In this document: positions 25,815 through 33,493 of the stretch, piece by piece
Layout of the letters: every line of letters begins with the position of its first letter
How positions within the stretch are numbered: the first letter of the stretch is position 1
Program-made: the position numbers and the translations under genes
The notes under the pieces: model-generated
What the model saw: the letters and a program-made list of their open reading frames with translations, nothing else
Databases searched by the model: none
What the model was told of the DNA's origin: nothing
Source of the DNA: CADEDV01 sp964437415
GTDB lineage: Bacteria > Bacteroidota > Bacteroidia > Chitinophagales > Chitinophagaceae
Direction of reading: 5' to 3'
DNA length: 64,000 bases
NCBI GenBank assembly: GCA_964437415.1
Contig: CAYTGN010000007.1
Span: forward strand, 108,851-172,850

Positions 25815-27824
25815 ATGTGTAGTAAGGCAATTTTATCGCTATTCCTGTTGTGCATGGCTGCAGGTTTGCAAGCCCAGCTTTGTACATTCCCGGGACAAAC
25901 GCCGGCCTCTGCTGTGCTTGTCTGTGGCAGTGAGTCATTCACCGAAGGCACTCCCACCATGTGCGGACAAACAAATGTACCCGTTCCCTGCCCTGCTGGT
26001 GTTACGTATCAAAACACCAATCCTAATTTTTTCCGGATGAATTGTTTTGTGAGCGGCACACTTGCCTTCACTATTGTTCCGGATGATGCTACGGCTGATT
26101 ATAACTGGCAGCTTTTTGATATTACTAACAGGAATCCCGATGCGATTTTTACAGATCCTTCCCTTTTTGTTGCCTGCAACTGGTCGAGTGAACCGGGAGA
26201 AACAGGAGCATCAGCCGATGGAACAGAACTGATCGTTTGTTCCGGGTCGGGCCAGCCACTGTTTAGCAAAATGCCGGACCTGTTGGCAGGGAAAACGTAT
26301 ATGCTCATGGTTTGCAATCAAACCGGCAGACCGGGTTTATATGATATTACCTTCTCCGGGGGAACTGCGGTCATTACTGATGATGTGGAGCCGGCCCTGC
26401 ATGTGGCCCGTGCAAACTGCAACGGCAACCAGGTAGTAGTCCGGATGAATAAAAAACTGAAATGTGAATCACTGGCTGCAAACGGAAGTGATTTCTCCAT
26501 CAGCGGAGGTGTGACTATCAGCAGTGCAGTGGCAGGTGACTGCACACCTATACTTGGTTCCGATTCAATCGTCCTCTTTTTAAACCAGCCCATATCTCCC
26601 GGTAATTATACAGTGACTATCAATACCGGAACAGATGGCAACACCATGACAGATGTCTGCAACCGGGATATCCCCGCAGGAGAATCGGTTCCGCTTATTG
26701 TGCAGGCACCACAGCCCACTCCGCTCGATAGTGTTTTCAGACCCGGTTGTGCACCTTCGCAAATTGAACTGGTTTTTAGAAACCCGATACAATGCAATTC
26801 TATCGCACCTGATGGCAGCGATTTCCAGATCACCGGACCGCAAAACGTTAATATTACGGCGGCAGGACTGGGATGCGATCCCAATACAGCAACCATCCGT
26901 ATCATTCGTCTGCAACTCGCTGAACCCATTGTGACAGGCGGCACCTACCAGGTTCGCCTCGTGGCCGGTTCTGATGGGAACACCATCATTGATGAATGTA
27001 ACTTTTCAACTCCGGCCAATTCCACCGTATCCTTCAATGTAAAAGACACGGTTTCGGCCCGCTTCACTTACAGCAGTTCTTCACCATGCAAACTGGATAC
27101 TATCGCCTTTGCACACCCGGGAGGCAATGAAATCAATACCTGGCAATGGAATTTTGGTAATGTACAGACCAGTTCAGTTGCCAGTCCATCCATTGTTTTT
27201 ACCGGGAGTGGTATGCAAACGGTGAGCCTCACAGTATCCAATGGCTTTTGCACCGATACCCGTTCAGAAAATATTGTGTTGAACAAACAGATCAGTGCTG
27301 CATTCCAGGCACCGGATATTGCCTGCCCCGGCGACCCGGTGAATTTTATCAACCAGACAGCAGGAACGATTGATTACTGGCAATGGAGTTTTGGTAACGG
27401 GTTTATCAGCACTGAAAAAGAACCGCTTGCTTTCACTTTTCCTCCCGGCAATTCAGAACGTTTTTATACTGTTCAACTTGTGGCCGGCAGCTATGCAGCC
27501 AACTGCAGCGACACGGCCCGCAAAACAATCCGTGTGCCGGGCAATTGTTTTATCGCGGTGCCCACTGCATTCACCCCCAACAATGATGGCTTGAATGATT
27601 ATCTATATCCCCTTAACCCCTACAAGGTGCTTGATCTTGATTTCAAGGTGTATAACAGGCAGGGGCAACTGGTTTTTGCCACCCGAAAGCCTCTCGACAA
27701 ATGGGATGGCCAGGTGAAAGGGGTGCTGCAAAGTGCCGGGCTGTATGCATGGACACTTTATTTCACTCACAGCGAAACCGGCCAGCGGGTATTTATGAAA
27801 GGAACCACTATGCTTATCAGGTAA
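25815..27824 (+). CDS. Secreted PKD-domain protein with T9SS type B (gliding motility) C-terminal domain
   Basis: This 669-residue exported protein begins with a signal peptide (about 1-20, ending GLQAQ). Two similar Ig-like or SbsA-like modules follow (about 195-300 and 305-410), each ending in a G(S/T)DGNT-x(4)-C motif. Two PKD-like modules come next, marked by WQWNFGN and WQWSFGN (about 445 and 520). The last 90 residues start at VPTAFTPNNDGLND (about 581) and form the T9SS type B sorting domain found on proteins secreted to the surface, often with PorP/SprF-like partners. No such partner is next to it. The ATG at 25815 gives a clean signal peptide; an upstream TTG at 25800 is unlikely. 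Confidence 0.92.
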   Translation: MCSKAILSLFLLCMAAGLQAQLCTFPGQTPASAVLVCGSESFTEGTPTMCGQTNVPVPCPAGVTYQNTNPNFFRMNCFVSGTLAFTIVPDDATADYNWQLFDITNRNPDAIFTDPSLFVACNWSSEPGETGASADGTELIVCSGSGQPLFSKMPDLLAGKTYMLMVCNQTGRPGLYDITFSGGTAVITDDVEPALHVARANCNGNQVVVRMNKKLKCESLAANGSDFSISGGVTISSAVAGDCTPILGSDSIVLFLNQPISPGNYTVTINTGTDGNTMTDVCNRDIPAGESVPLIVQAPQPTPLDSVFRPGCAPSQIELVFRNPIQCNSIAPDGSDFQITGPQNVNITAAGLGCDPNTATIRIIRLQLAEPIVTGGTYQVRLVAGSDGNTIIDECNFSTPANSTVSFNVKDTVSARFTYSSSSPCKLDTIAFAHPGGNEINTWQWNFGNVQTSSVASPSIVFTGSGMQTVSLTVSNGFCTDTRSENIVLNKQISAAFQAPDIACPGDPVNFINQTAGTIDYWQWSFGNGFISTEKEPLAFTFPPGNSERFYTVQLVAGSYAANCSDTARKTIRVPGNCFIAVPTAFTPNNDGLNDYLYPLNPYKVLDLDFKVYNRQGQLVFATRKPLDKWDGQVKGVLQSAGLYAWTLYFTHSETGQRVFMKGTTMLIR

Positions 27825-27834
27825 AAAAAGAAAA

Positions 27835-27851
27835 ACCGGTTGTGAACCGGT
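27835..27851 (+). terminator. Short hairpin after the type B cargo gene
   Basis: ACCGGTT and AACCGGT pair around GTG, preceded by an A-rich run. It could stop transcription between the convergent cargo and ilvE genes. Confidence 0.5.
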
Positions 27852-27887
27852 CCTTCAACTAACACAACAAAGAGTGAGAGAGAACGA

Positions 27888-28952
27888 TCAGATAATAGTG
27901 TTCCAGCCATACACATCTGTCTCCAGTCCTTTCCTTATCTTTTCTAATTTGTCTTTTACTTTATTGTGTATGCTTGCATGGCTATACTTTTGTAAATGAT
28001 AATCCGTACCGTTAATGTTTATGGTTTGAATGGGCGCAACGACTGCCGCTGTGCCAGCACCAAAGGCTTCCGTGATACTGTTATTGCGAAAAGCATTCTC
28101 CAGTTCTTCTACTGAAACCGGTCTTTCTTGCGTTTTATAGCCCATGTCATTGGCAAGAATCAATAATGATTCCCTGGTAATGCCATCAAGGATAGAATCA
28201 GATAAAGGGGGTGTTACAAGAGTATTATCAATTACGAAGATCACATTCATCATACCTGATTCTTCAATAAATTTATTTTCCGCCGCATCGGTCCACAGCA
28301 ACTGATCATAGCCTTCTGCCCTCGCCAATTGTGTCGGGTATAATGCACCGCCATAGTTGCCACCGCATTTGACAAAACCGGTTCCACCTTTTGCCGCACG
28401 GGAAAAATTCGTTTCTACTTTCACTTTTATCGATTTTGCATAAACTTCCGGTACAGGTCCGCTGAATACAACAAAACGGTATTGATCTGCTGCTTTAATT
28501 CCGAACCTTGCCTCGCTGGCATATACAAAAGGCCGCAGGTATAGAGCACAACCTGCATGCGCAGGCACCCATTGCGCATCCGTTTCCACCAGTTTCAAAA
28601 GTCCTTCAACAAAAACATCACGGGGAATAACGGCCATACTCATTCTTTCCAGCGACCGGGCAAAACGTTCATAATGTCTTTCCAGCCGGAAAATATTTAC
28701 CCGGCCATCTTCCATGCGAAATGCTTTCATTCCTTCAAACACTGTTTGACCGTAATGCAGGGCCAGTGTGGCAGGGCTCATGGAAAGATTGCTGAAAGGA
28801 ACAATATGCGCAGTGTTCCATTCTCCGTTTTCATAATCGCAAACCAACATGTGGTCGGCTATATACTTTCCAAACTCCAGGTTGTCAAAATCCACTTCAT
28901 GAATACGGGAATGATTGGTTTTCCTGACACTGATTGTTGTGAGTAATTCCAT
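27888..28952 (-). CDS. ilvE: Branched-chain amino acid aminotransferase
   Basis: This 354-residue class IV aminotransferase uses pyridoxal phosphate to interconvert leucine, isoleucine and valine with their 2-oxo acids. The cofactor lysine lies in GFVKCGGNYGGALYP (about residue 196). Other family marks are LHYGQTVFEGMKAF (about 66), EESGMMNVIFV (about 231) and AFGAGTAAVVAPI (about 306). The length matches the longer group II enzymes. Seventeen bases separate it from the GNAT gene upstream, so the two are likely one operon, divergent from a MocR-like regulator that may control them. Confidence 0.95.
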   Translation of the reverse strand: MELLTTISVRKTNHSRIHEVDFDNLEFGKYIADHMLVCDYENGEWNTAHIVPFSNLSMSPATLALHYGQTVFEGMKAFRMEDGRVNIFRLERHYERFARSLERMSMAVIPRDVFVEGLLKLVETDAQWVPAHAGCALYLRPFVYASEARFGIKAADQYRFVVFSGPVPEVYAKSIKVKVETNFSRAAKGGTGFVKCGGNYGGALYPTQLARAEGYDQLLWTDAAENKFIEESGMMNVIFVIDNTLVTPPLSDSILDGITRESLLILANDMGYKTQERPVSVEELENAFRNNSITEAFGAGTAAVVAPIQTININGTDYHLQKYSHASIHNKVKDKLEKIRKGLETDVYGWNTII

Positions 28953-28969
28953 ATTGGTTATTTTAACAG

Positions 28970-29482
28970 TTAAAAGGTATTTTGTAAGTGTTCCTGTTTA
29001 TCTGCCACTGCAACAGCCTTCTCTATAGCAATCACCATTTTTACATTGGCCCTTTCATACACCCCCTTTTCTACCGCTGTATGCTGAAACCCTATTTTCT
29101 CATACATCTTTATAGCGCCGGCATTTTTTGTGTTGGAATAAAGAATAACTGTTTTTGCACCCAACTCTTTTGCCTTACGAAAACAGGCATAACAGATCGC
29201 CTGGGCAATGCCTCGCCTCCTGAAATTTTTGTCAACAGCCATCTTGGTAAACTCAAAAGTTTCTTCATCCACTTTGCGAAGACCGGCTGCACCGGCAACC
29301 ATTCCATCATACTCCGCCATGATAATAGCACCGCCTGTTTCTAATATGGCTTTATCCGGGTTATTCAGCACCCATTCATCCACCGGCTCCATAACAAACA
29401 ATTCTTCAATCCACTCCCTGTTGAACTTTTCAAAATAAGGCTGGTGCTCCGGGCGGTAATCAATGATCCTTATATCATTCAT
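28970..29482 (-). CDS. GNAT family N-acetyltransferase
   Basis: This 170-residue protein is a GNAT acetyltransferase. The acetyl-CoA loop appears as RRRGIAQAICYACFRKAKELG (about residues 88-108), preceded by the strand FEFTKMAVDKNF and followed by YEKIGFQHT near residue 131. The substrate is not evident. It lies directly upstream of ilvE on the same strand, and its start faces a divergent MocR-like regulator across 180 bases. Similar acetyltransferases beside aminotransferases often act on amino acids or their derivatives, but that is inference here. Confidence 0.88.
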   Translation of the reverse strand: MNDIRIIDYRPEHQPYFEKFNREWIEELFVMEPVDEWVLNNPDKAILETGGAIIMAEYDGMVAGAAGLRKVDEETFEFTKMAVDKNFRRRGIAQAICYACFRKAKELGAKTVILYSNTKNAGAIKMYEKIGFQHTAVEKGVYERANVKMVIAIEKAVAVADKQEHLQNTF

Positions 29483-29632
29483 GGCTTTTTTTTATGCTCC
29501 GGAAGAGCAATACGATCCCGTTTCCCTTCCGGAAATGCTTCTTTTATCCATCTGTTAACTGTGAACAGGTACGATCGAAATGACAGAACAAATTTCTAAT
29601 ATTGTTTTATAAAAAAACAGATTCAGTTTTTG

Positions 29633-29640
29633 TATTTTTG
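29633..29640 (+). promoter_or_regulatory. Candidate -7 box of the MocR-like gene
   Basis: TATTTTTG matches TAnnTTTG, 22 bases before the ATG at 29663, in the divergent control region shared with the GNAT-ilvE pair. Confidence 0.5.
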
Positions 29641-29662
29641 ACTATATCAGATTTTTTAACGT

Positions 29663-31114
29663 ATGCGCAAAAATGATCTCGCCACTGATGATCACCTGTA
29701 TTTGCAGGTGGCCGGCGGCCTTGAAAAAATGATCGCTGAAGATGTGCTGAAGATCGGCGACAAACTTCCTTCTGTCCGTATGCTGAGCGAAGAATACGGC
29801 ATCAGCATGGGCACTGCCTTCCAGGCCTATTATCATCTCGAAGGAAAGGGGTTGATCGAATCAAGACCGAAATCAGGTTACTATGTCCGTTTCAACCATC
29901 GCCGCTTTCCTGATTTCCCCAAAATTGCACCGGCCGATCCGTTATCGCATGATGTGAGTGTGAAAGAAATGATCGCTTCAATCTATGGTGATATTGCTTC
30001 ACATGACCACAAGGTCATCAACTTTGCGCTGGCTGTTCCTGATCCCTCTCTCCTGCCGCTGGCGAAGATGAATAAATCAGTGATCCATGCAATCCGTCAC
30101 GAAAAAGACGCTTGTTTCACCTATGAGCATCCGCAGGGGAATCCTGAGTTGAGAAAACAAATTGCCAAACTTTCATTTAACTGGGGCGGAAAAATAAAAG
30201 CCGATGAGGTGGTGGTCACATCAGGTTGCCTGGAAGCAATAACGATATGTTTAAAAGCTGTGACAAAACCTGGTGATACGGTGGCGGTTGAATCACCCAA
30301 TTACTTTGGCATTTACCAGGCCATTGAAAGCATGGGATTAAAAGTGGTCGAAGTGCCTTCCTGTTTCATTTCAGGTATTGACCCGGCTGACCTGGAAGCC
30401 GTCATTAAAAAACATGCTGTCAAAGCCTGTGTGGTAGTGCCGAATTTCAATAACCCGTTGGGCGGTTGTATGCCGGATGAGAAGAAGAAAAAATTAGTGG
30501 AGCTGATTACGAAATACAATATCCCCCTCATCGAAGATGATATTTATGGTGAGTTGTATTTTGGCAAACAGCGTCCGCTCACCTGCAAATACTATGACAC
30601 AAAGGGACTGGTGATGCATTGTTCTTCCCTGAGCAAATCGCTGGCGCCGGGTTACCGGATCGGCTGGGTAATCCCCGGCAAATTCATTGAGCAGGTGAAA
30701 CAACTGAAAAGAATGCAAAATATCAGTTGCCCCACCCTCACACAGGTCGCCATGGCGCATTTTCTGAAAAATGGCCGCTATGAATACCACCTGAAGAATA
30801 TACGAAAGGCCTTGCACACCCAATCACTCCGCTATGTGCAGGCCATCATTGATCATTTTCCTGCAGACAGCAAAGTGTCAAGACCGCAGGGCGGGTTTGT
30901 GCTGTGGGTGCAACTGAACAAAAAAGTAAATGCTTTCAAACTGCGGACAGAAGCGATGAAACATCATATTTCTGTGGTGCCGGGAAAAATATTTTCGCCA
31001 AGCGGCGGTTATAACAATTGTATCCGCGTCAGTTTTGGCAAACCATGGGATGATGATTCGGACTATGGGTTGATGATGCTGGGAAAGATCATTAAAAAGA
31101 TGATCCGTGACTGA
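29663..31114 (+). CDS. MocR-like transcriptional regulator (GntR HTH + aminotransferase fold)
   Basis: This 483-residue protein joins a GntR-type winged helix (about residues 1-75, with LPSVRMLSEEYGISMGTAFQAYYHLEGKGLI) to a class I aminotransferase-like domain (about 110-480). The pyridoxal phosphate lysine is in SSLSKSLAPGYRIGW (about 329). MocR/PdxR-type proteins sense pyridoxal phosphate or amino compounds with the second domain and bind DNA with the first. The gene is divergent from the GNAT-ilvE pair across 180 bases, so that pair is its most likely target. It ends right beside the stop codon of a convergent gene. Confidence 0.93.
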   Translation: MRKNDLATDDHLYLQVAGGLEKMIAEDVLKIGDKLPSVRMLSEEYGISMGTAFQAYYHLEGKGLIESRPKSGYYVRFNHRRFPDFPKIAPADPLSHDVSVKEMIASIYGDIASHDHKVINFALAVPDPSLLPLAKMNKSVIHAIRHEKDACFTYEHPQGNPELRKQIAKLSFNWGGKIKADEVVVTSGCLEAITICLKAVTKPGDTVAVESPNYFGIYQAIESMGLKVVEVPSCFISGIDPADLEAVIKKHAVKACVVVPNFNNPLGGCMPDEKKKKLVELITKYNIPLIEDDIYGELYFGKQRPLTCKYYDTKGLVMHCSSLSKSLAPGYRIGWVIPGKFIEQVKQLKRMQNISCPTLTQVAMAHFLKNGRYEYHLKNIRKALHTQSLRYVQAIIDHFPADSKVSRPQGGFVLWVQLNKKVNAFKLRTEAMKHHISVVPGKIFSPSGGYNNCIRVSFGKPWDDDSDYGLMMLGKIIKKMIRD

Positions 31115-31711
31115 TTAGTGGGCTTCCAGCGCTTCACGAAAAGAAAAATCTCTCAGGTCAGTTCCTTTGACATCATCCAGGAAAGCTGAGATATTCAACT
31201 TGTGGTCATCGTAAGATATATCCGGTTCTGAAATAAAAACTACTTTTCCGGGTAAAAACCCAATACCCAAAATGTCAATTTTTGTGCGGAATGACTTGTA
31301 CCTAACAGGAAGAACGACATACATATCCGGCAGCCGGTTTCCTGGTGACCAGCCGGTAATTTTAAACATCAATATCTTTTCAAAAGCAAAAACCTGGTTG
31401 CCAAATCTGAACCCGTTGAACGAAGTATCTTCCTTTTGACCTGAAAGCAGTTCCGGTATTCCTTTATCAAACCAAGCCGCACAGTTAATATCAGCGGACT
31501 TTAAGGATGCAAATTCAATAGCAGAGGTATCTTTAGAAAACCAATCACCTGCGGCTGTCATCTTTAAAGGCTCGCAAATCTTCATTTCGATTTTGTAGCG
31601 TTTGCCATCAGTCCTTGCCGGGTCCATCTCAAGCAAAACAGACAAATAAGGGGATTGGGCTGAGGAATATAATCGCAGCAGCAAAAAACAAGAAAGAAAA
31701 ACAGCCTTCAT
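31115..31711 (-). CDS. Secreted protein of unknown function
   Basis: I do not recognise this 198-residue protein. It has a signal peptide (about residues 1-19, ending YSSAQS) and no membrane segment afterwards, so it is probably periplasmic or secreted. The mature part alternates beta-strand-like stretches (SPYLSVLLEMDPA, RYKIEMKICEP, YVVLPVRYKSF) with polar loops. No metal or catalytic motif stands out. Its stop codon directly abuts that of the convergent MocR-like gene, with no room for a terminator. The APC permease gene upstream on the same strand ends 76 bases away, so read-through is possible. Confidence 0.8.
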   Translation of the reverse strand: MKAVFLSCFLLLRLYSSAQSPYLSVLLEMDPARTDGKRYKIEMKICEPLKMTAAGDWFSKDTSAIEFASLKSADINCAAWFDKGIPELLSGQKEDTSFNGFRFGNQVFAFEKILMFKITGWSPGNRLPDMYVVLPVRYKSFRTKIDILGIGFLPGKVVFISEPDISYDDHKLNISAFLDDVKGTDLRDFSFREALEAH

Positions 31712-31787
31712 GTACCTGGATTTCCATTAAAATTATCGCTTCCTTCCCGGTATGCCATACCCTGCACCGGGTATTAACAGATCGTCT

Positions 31788-33206
31788 TTAGTTACTCTCT
31801 TTTCTGAAATAAAAATAAAATGGTATTCCAAGCGCAGTAATCAAAATACCGAGTACAGAATTGATCACCGGCTGGCGGTGATTGATGTAATTGCTGATGT
31901 CATTGTATAAGGTCATTACCAGGTAAAAGACTGAAAAAAGAATGAACAGTATAGTGACAACCGGGTGGCCCCAAATGCGGTAAGTCCGTGGCCGATGCGG
32001 CATTTTTTTCCTCAACAGGAAAATCCCAACGGCACCTGCCCCATAAGCAACCCATGTCATGAAGACAAACATATCGGCCAGCATATTGAAAGAGCCGGTG
32101 ATGATGAACAGCACCGTCCAGATGCCATGCAGCCATAGAGCATTTCCGGGGGTTTGAAATTTTTTATGCTCCCTGCCCGACCAGGGAAGAAAAGTTTTGT
32201 CTTTGCCCATGGCATAGGTGATGCGGGTAGTGGCCATGATATTGCCATTCACAGCGCCAAACGTACAAATGACTACCATCGCCGCTACAATGGCGCCGCC
32301 TGTATTACCCAACGCTACGGCCACTGCATCAGAAGCTACCAACGAAGATGTTGCTATCTTTTCAACCGGCAGTGCATAGAGATAGGCCTGGTTGACCAAT
32401 ACATAAGTAGCAATGCAGGCAAACACTCCTACAAAAAGACTTTTGGGAATATTTTGCTGCGGGTTCTTCACTTCACCCGCCATAGAAGTGATATTGATCC
32501 AGCCGTCGTAAGCAAAAAAAGCCCCGGTCATAGCCACCACTATACCGCTCAGCAACCCCATGCCCTGTTTTGGATTTTCTGCTGCCACAAAATTTTGGAA
32601 AGAACCATTGCCGGAAAAAAATATGCCGAGGATCAATGCTACAATCAAAGCTATTTTGATGAAGGTGGAAACAACCTGGAAATAGCTGCCGGCTTTCACA
32701 CTGCGGTAATTCAGGAAAGTGAGTGCCACTACAATCACAATAGCCAATGATTTTACTCCTGCATTTTCCAGCGGGTACAGGTCGCCGACAAAAGGAATAT
32801 GCCAGCTATGCGATTTTTCAATAGCCGCATCAAACCTTGGCAGATGCAAAAAATAATCGGCATACTCTGCACAAACAAAGGCGATGGCAGCAACTGCAGC
32901 CGTATTGATCACAGCGAAAGATGCCCATCCATAGAGATAAGCGAAGAATTCACCGAACATCTTTTTGAAATAAACATAAATGCCGCCGGTTTCGGGCATC
33001 ATGGCGCCAAGTTCTGCATAGATCAAAGCACCGAACAAGGTAAATATCCCGGCAATGACCCAGATGCTTGTCATCCACAGCGGCGAGCCTAACTGTGCAG
33101 CCATATCAGCCGGTTTCATAAAAACGCCGGAACCAATGATGCTCCCGGCTACAATAGAGGTAGCCGACCAGAAACCGATCTTTTTCGCAAGAGAATTGGT
33201 GGACAT
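31788..33206 (-). CDS. APC family amino acid permease
   Basis: This 472-residue inner membrane protein has about twelve transmembrane helices and the APC superfamily start: a helix with GSIIGSGVFMKPADMA (about residues 21-36) that carries the unwound substrate site, followed by GALIYAELGAMMPETGGIYVYFKK (about 58-81). The FFAYDGWINITSMAGEVKNPQQNIPKS block (about 230-256) is typical of the LAT/AAE-type amino acid transporters. The substrate cannot be told. A region of about 200 bases with several stems and a terminator hairpin directly precedes the start codon, so expression may be controlled by premature termination. Confidence 0.93.
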   Translation of the reverse strand: MSTNSLAKKIGFWSATSIVAGSIIGSGVFMKPADMAAQLGSPLWMTSIWVIAGIFTLFGALIYAELGAMMPETGGIYVYFKKMFGEFFAYLYGWASFAVINTAAVAAIAFVCAEYADYFLHLPRFDAAIEKSHSWHIPFVGDLYPLENAGVKSLAIVIVVALTFLNYRSVKAGSYFQVVSTFIKIALIVALILGIFFSGNGSFQNFVAAENPKQGMGLLSGIVVAMTGAFFAYDGWINITSMAGEVKNPQQNIPKSLFVGVFACIATYVLVNQAYLYALPVEKIATSSLVASDAVAVALGNTGGAIVAAMVVICTFGAVNGNIMATTRITYAMGKDKTFLPWSGREHKKFQTPGNALWLHGIWTVLFIITGSFNMLADMFVFMTWVAYGAGAVGIFLLRKKMPHRPRTYRIWGHPVVTILFILFSVFYLVMTLYNDISNYINHRQPVINSVLGILITALGIPFYFYFRKESN

Positions 33207-33423
33207 AAAAAGGGAAGATATAAAAAAAGCCTCCTGTTTTACAGAAGGCTTTAAAATCGTTTTTGTTTTCTGGTTTCAACCCGAATACGCCAATCGGCGT
33301 ATACCCCCGGCCCGGATACAAGTCTTTCCCGGAAGATTAACAGGTACGGAAGGATTTTGGATCCCAGAAATGTGGTAAGAACTTTGGTAGCGGCAACGAA
33401 GATAAAATCCAAATTCAGCTTTG
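33207..33423 (-). promoter_or_regulatory. Candidate structured 5' leader (attenuator or riboswitch) of the APC permease
   Basis: Read on the minus strand, this stretch lies between a promoter-like box (33424-33431) and the permease ATG (33206). It contains UUUGGAU pairing with AUCCAAA (33407-33413 with 33356-33362), AUACGCC pairing with GGCGUAU around a four-base loop (33285-33302), and a terminator hairpin (33226-33252) with seven Us about 20 bases before the ATG. I could not match it to a known riboswitch class. The plain alternative is that the hairpin ends the upstream ABC-F transcript and the permease has a promoter close to its start (a TATCTTCC lies 7-14 bases before the ATG). Confidence 0.45.
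33226..33252 (-). terminator. Rho-independent terminator just upstream of the APC permease
   Basis: Eleven-base arms (33226-33236 and 33242-33252) with one mismatch and a five-base loop, followed on the minus strand by a run of seven Ts. It lies 20 bases before the permease start codon. Confidence 0.8.
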
Positions 33424-33431
33424 CAAATAAA
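33424..33431 (-). promoter_or_regulatory. Weak -7 box candidate for the permease leader
   Basis: TTTATTTG on the minus strand has one mismatch to TAnnTTTG, with a TTTG 15 bases further upstream as a possible -33 element. Confidence 0.35.
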
Positions 33432-33493
33432 GTGTACAAAAAAAATCAAATTACCAGTTCGTAATTCTACGTTATCTCATTCGCATCCGGCCC

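Noticed and set aside
25682..25960. 93-codon extension upstream of the SDR gene
   Set aside because: It would overlap the divergent type B cargo gene's signal peptide; the residues look non-coding, and family members start at MRTILVTGATG.
31746..31771. CCCGGT/ACCGGG hairpin between the permease and the gene at 31115
   Set aside because: Only six pairs and a 14-base loop; it is too weak to call a terminator.
33251..33439. 62-codon minus-strand frame in the permease leader as a possible leader peptide
   Set aside because: It overlaps stems that look like RNA structure, has no run of a single amino acid codon as in classical attenuators, and lacks a ribosome site. It remains possible but is unsupported.
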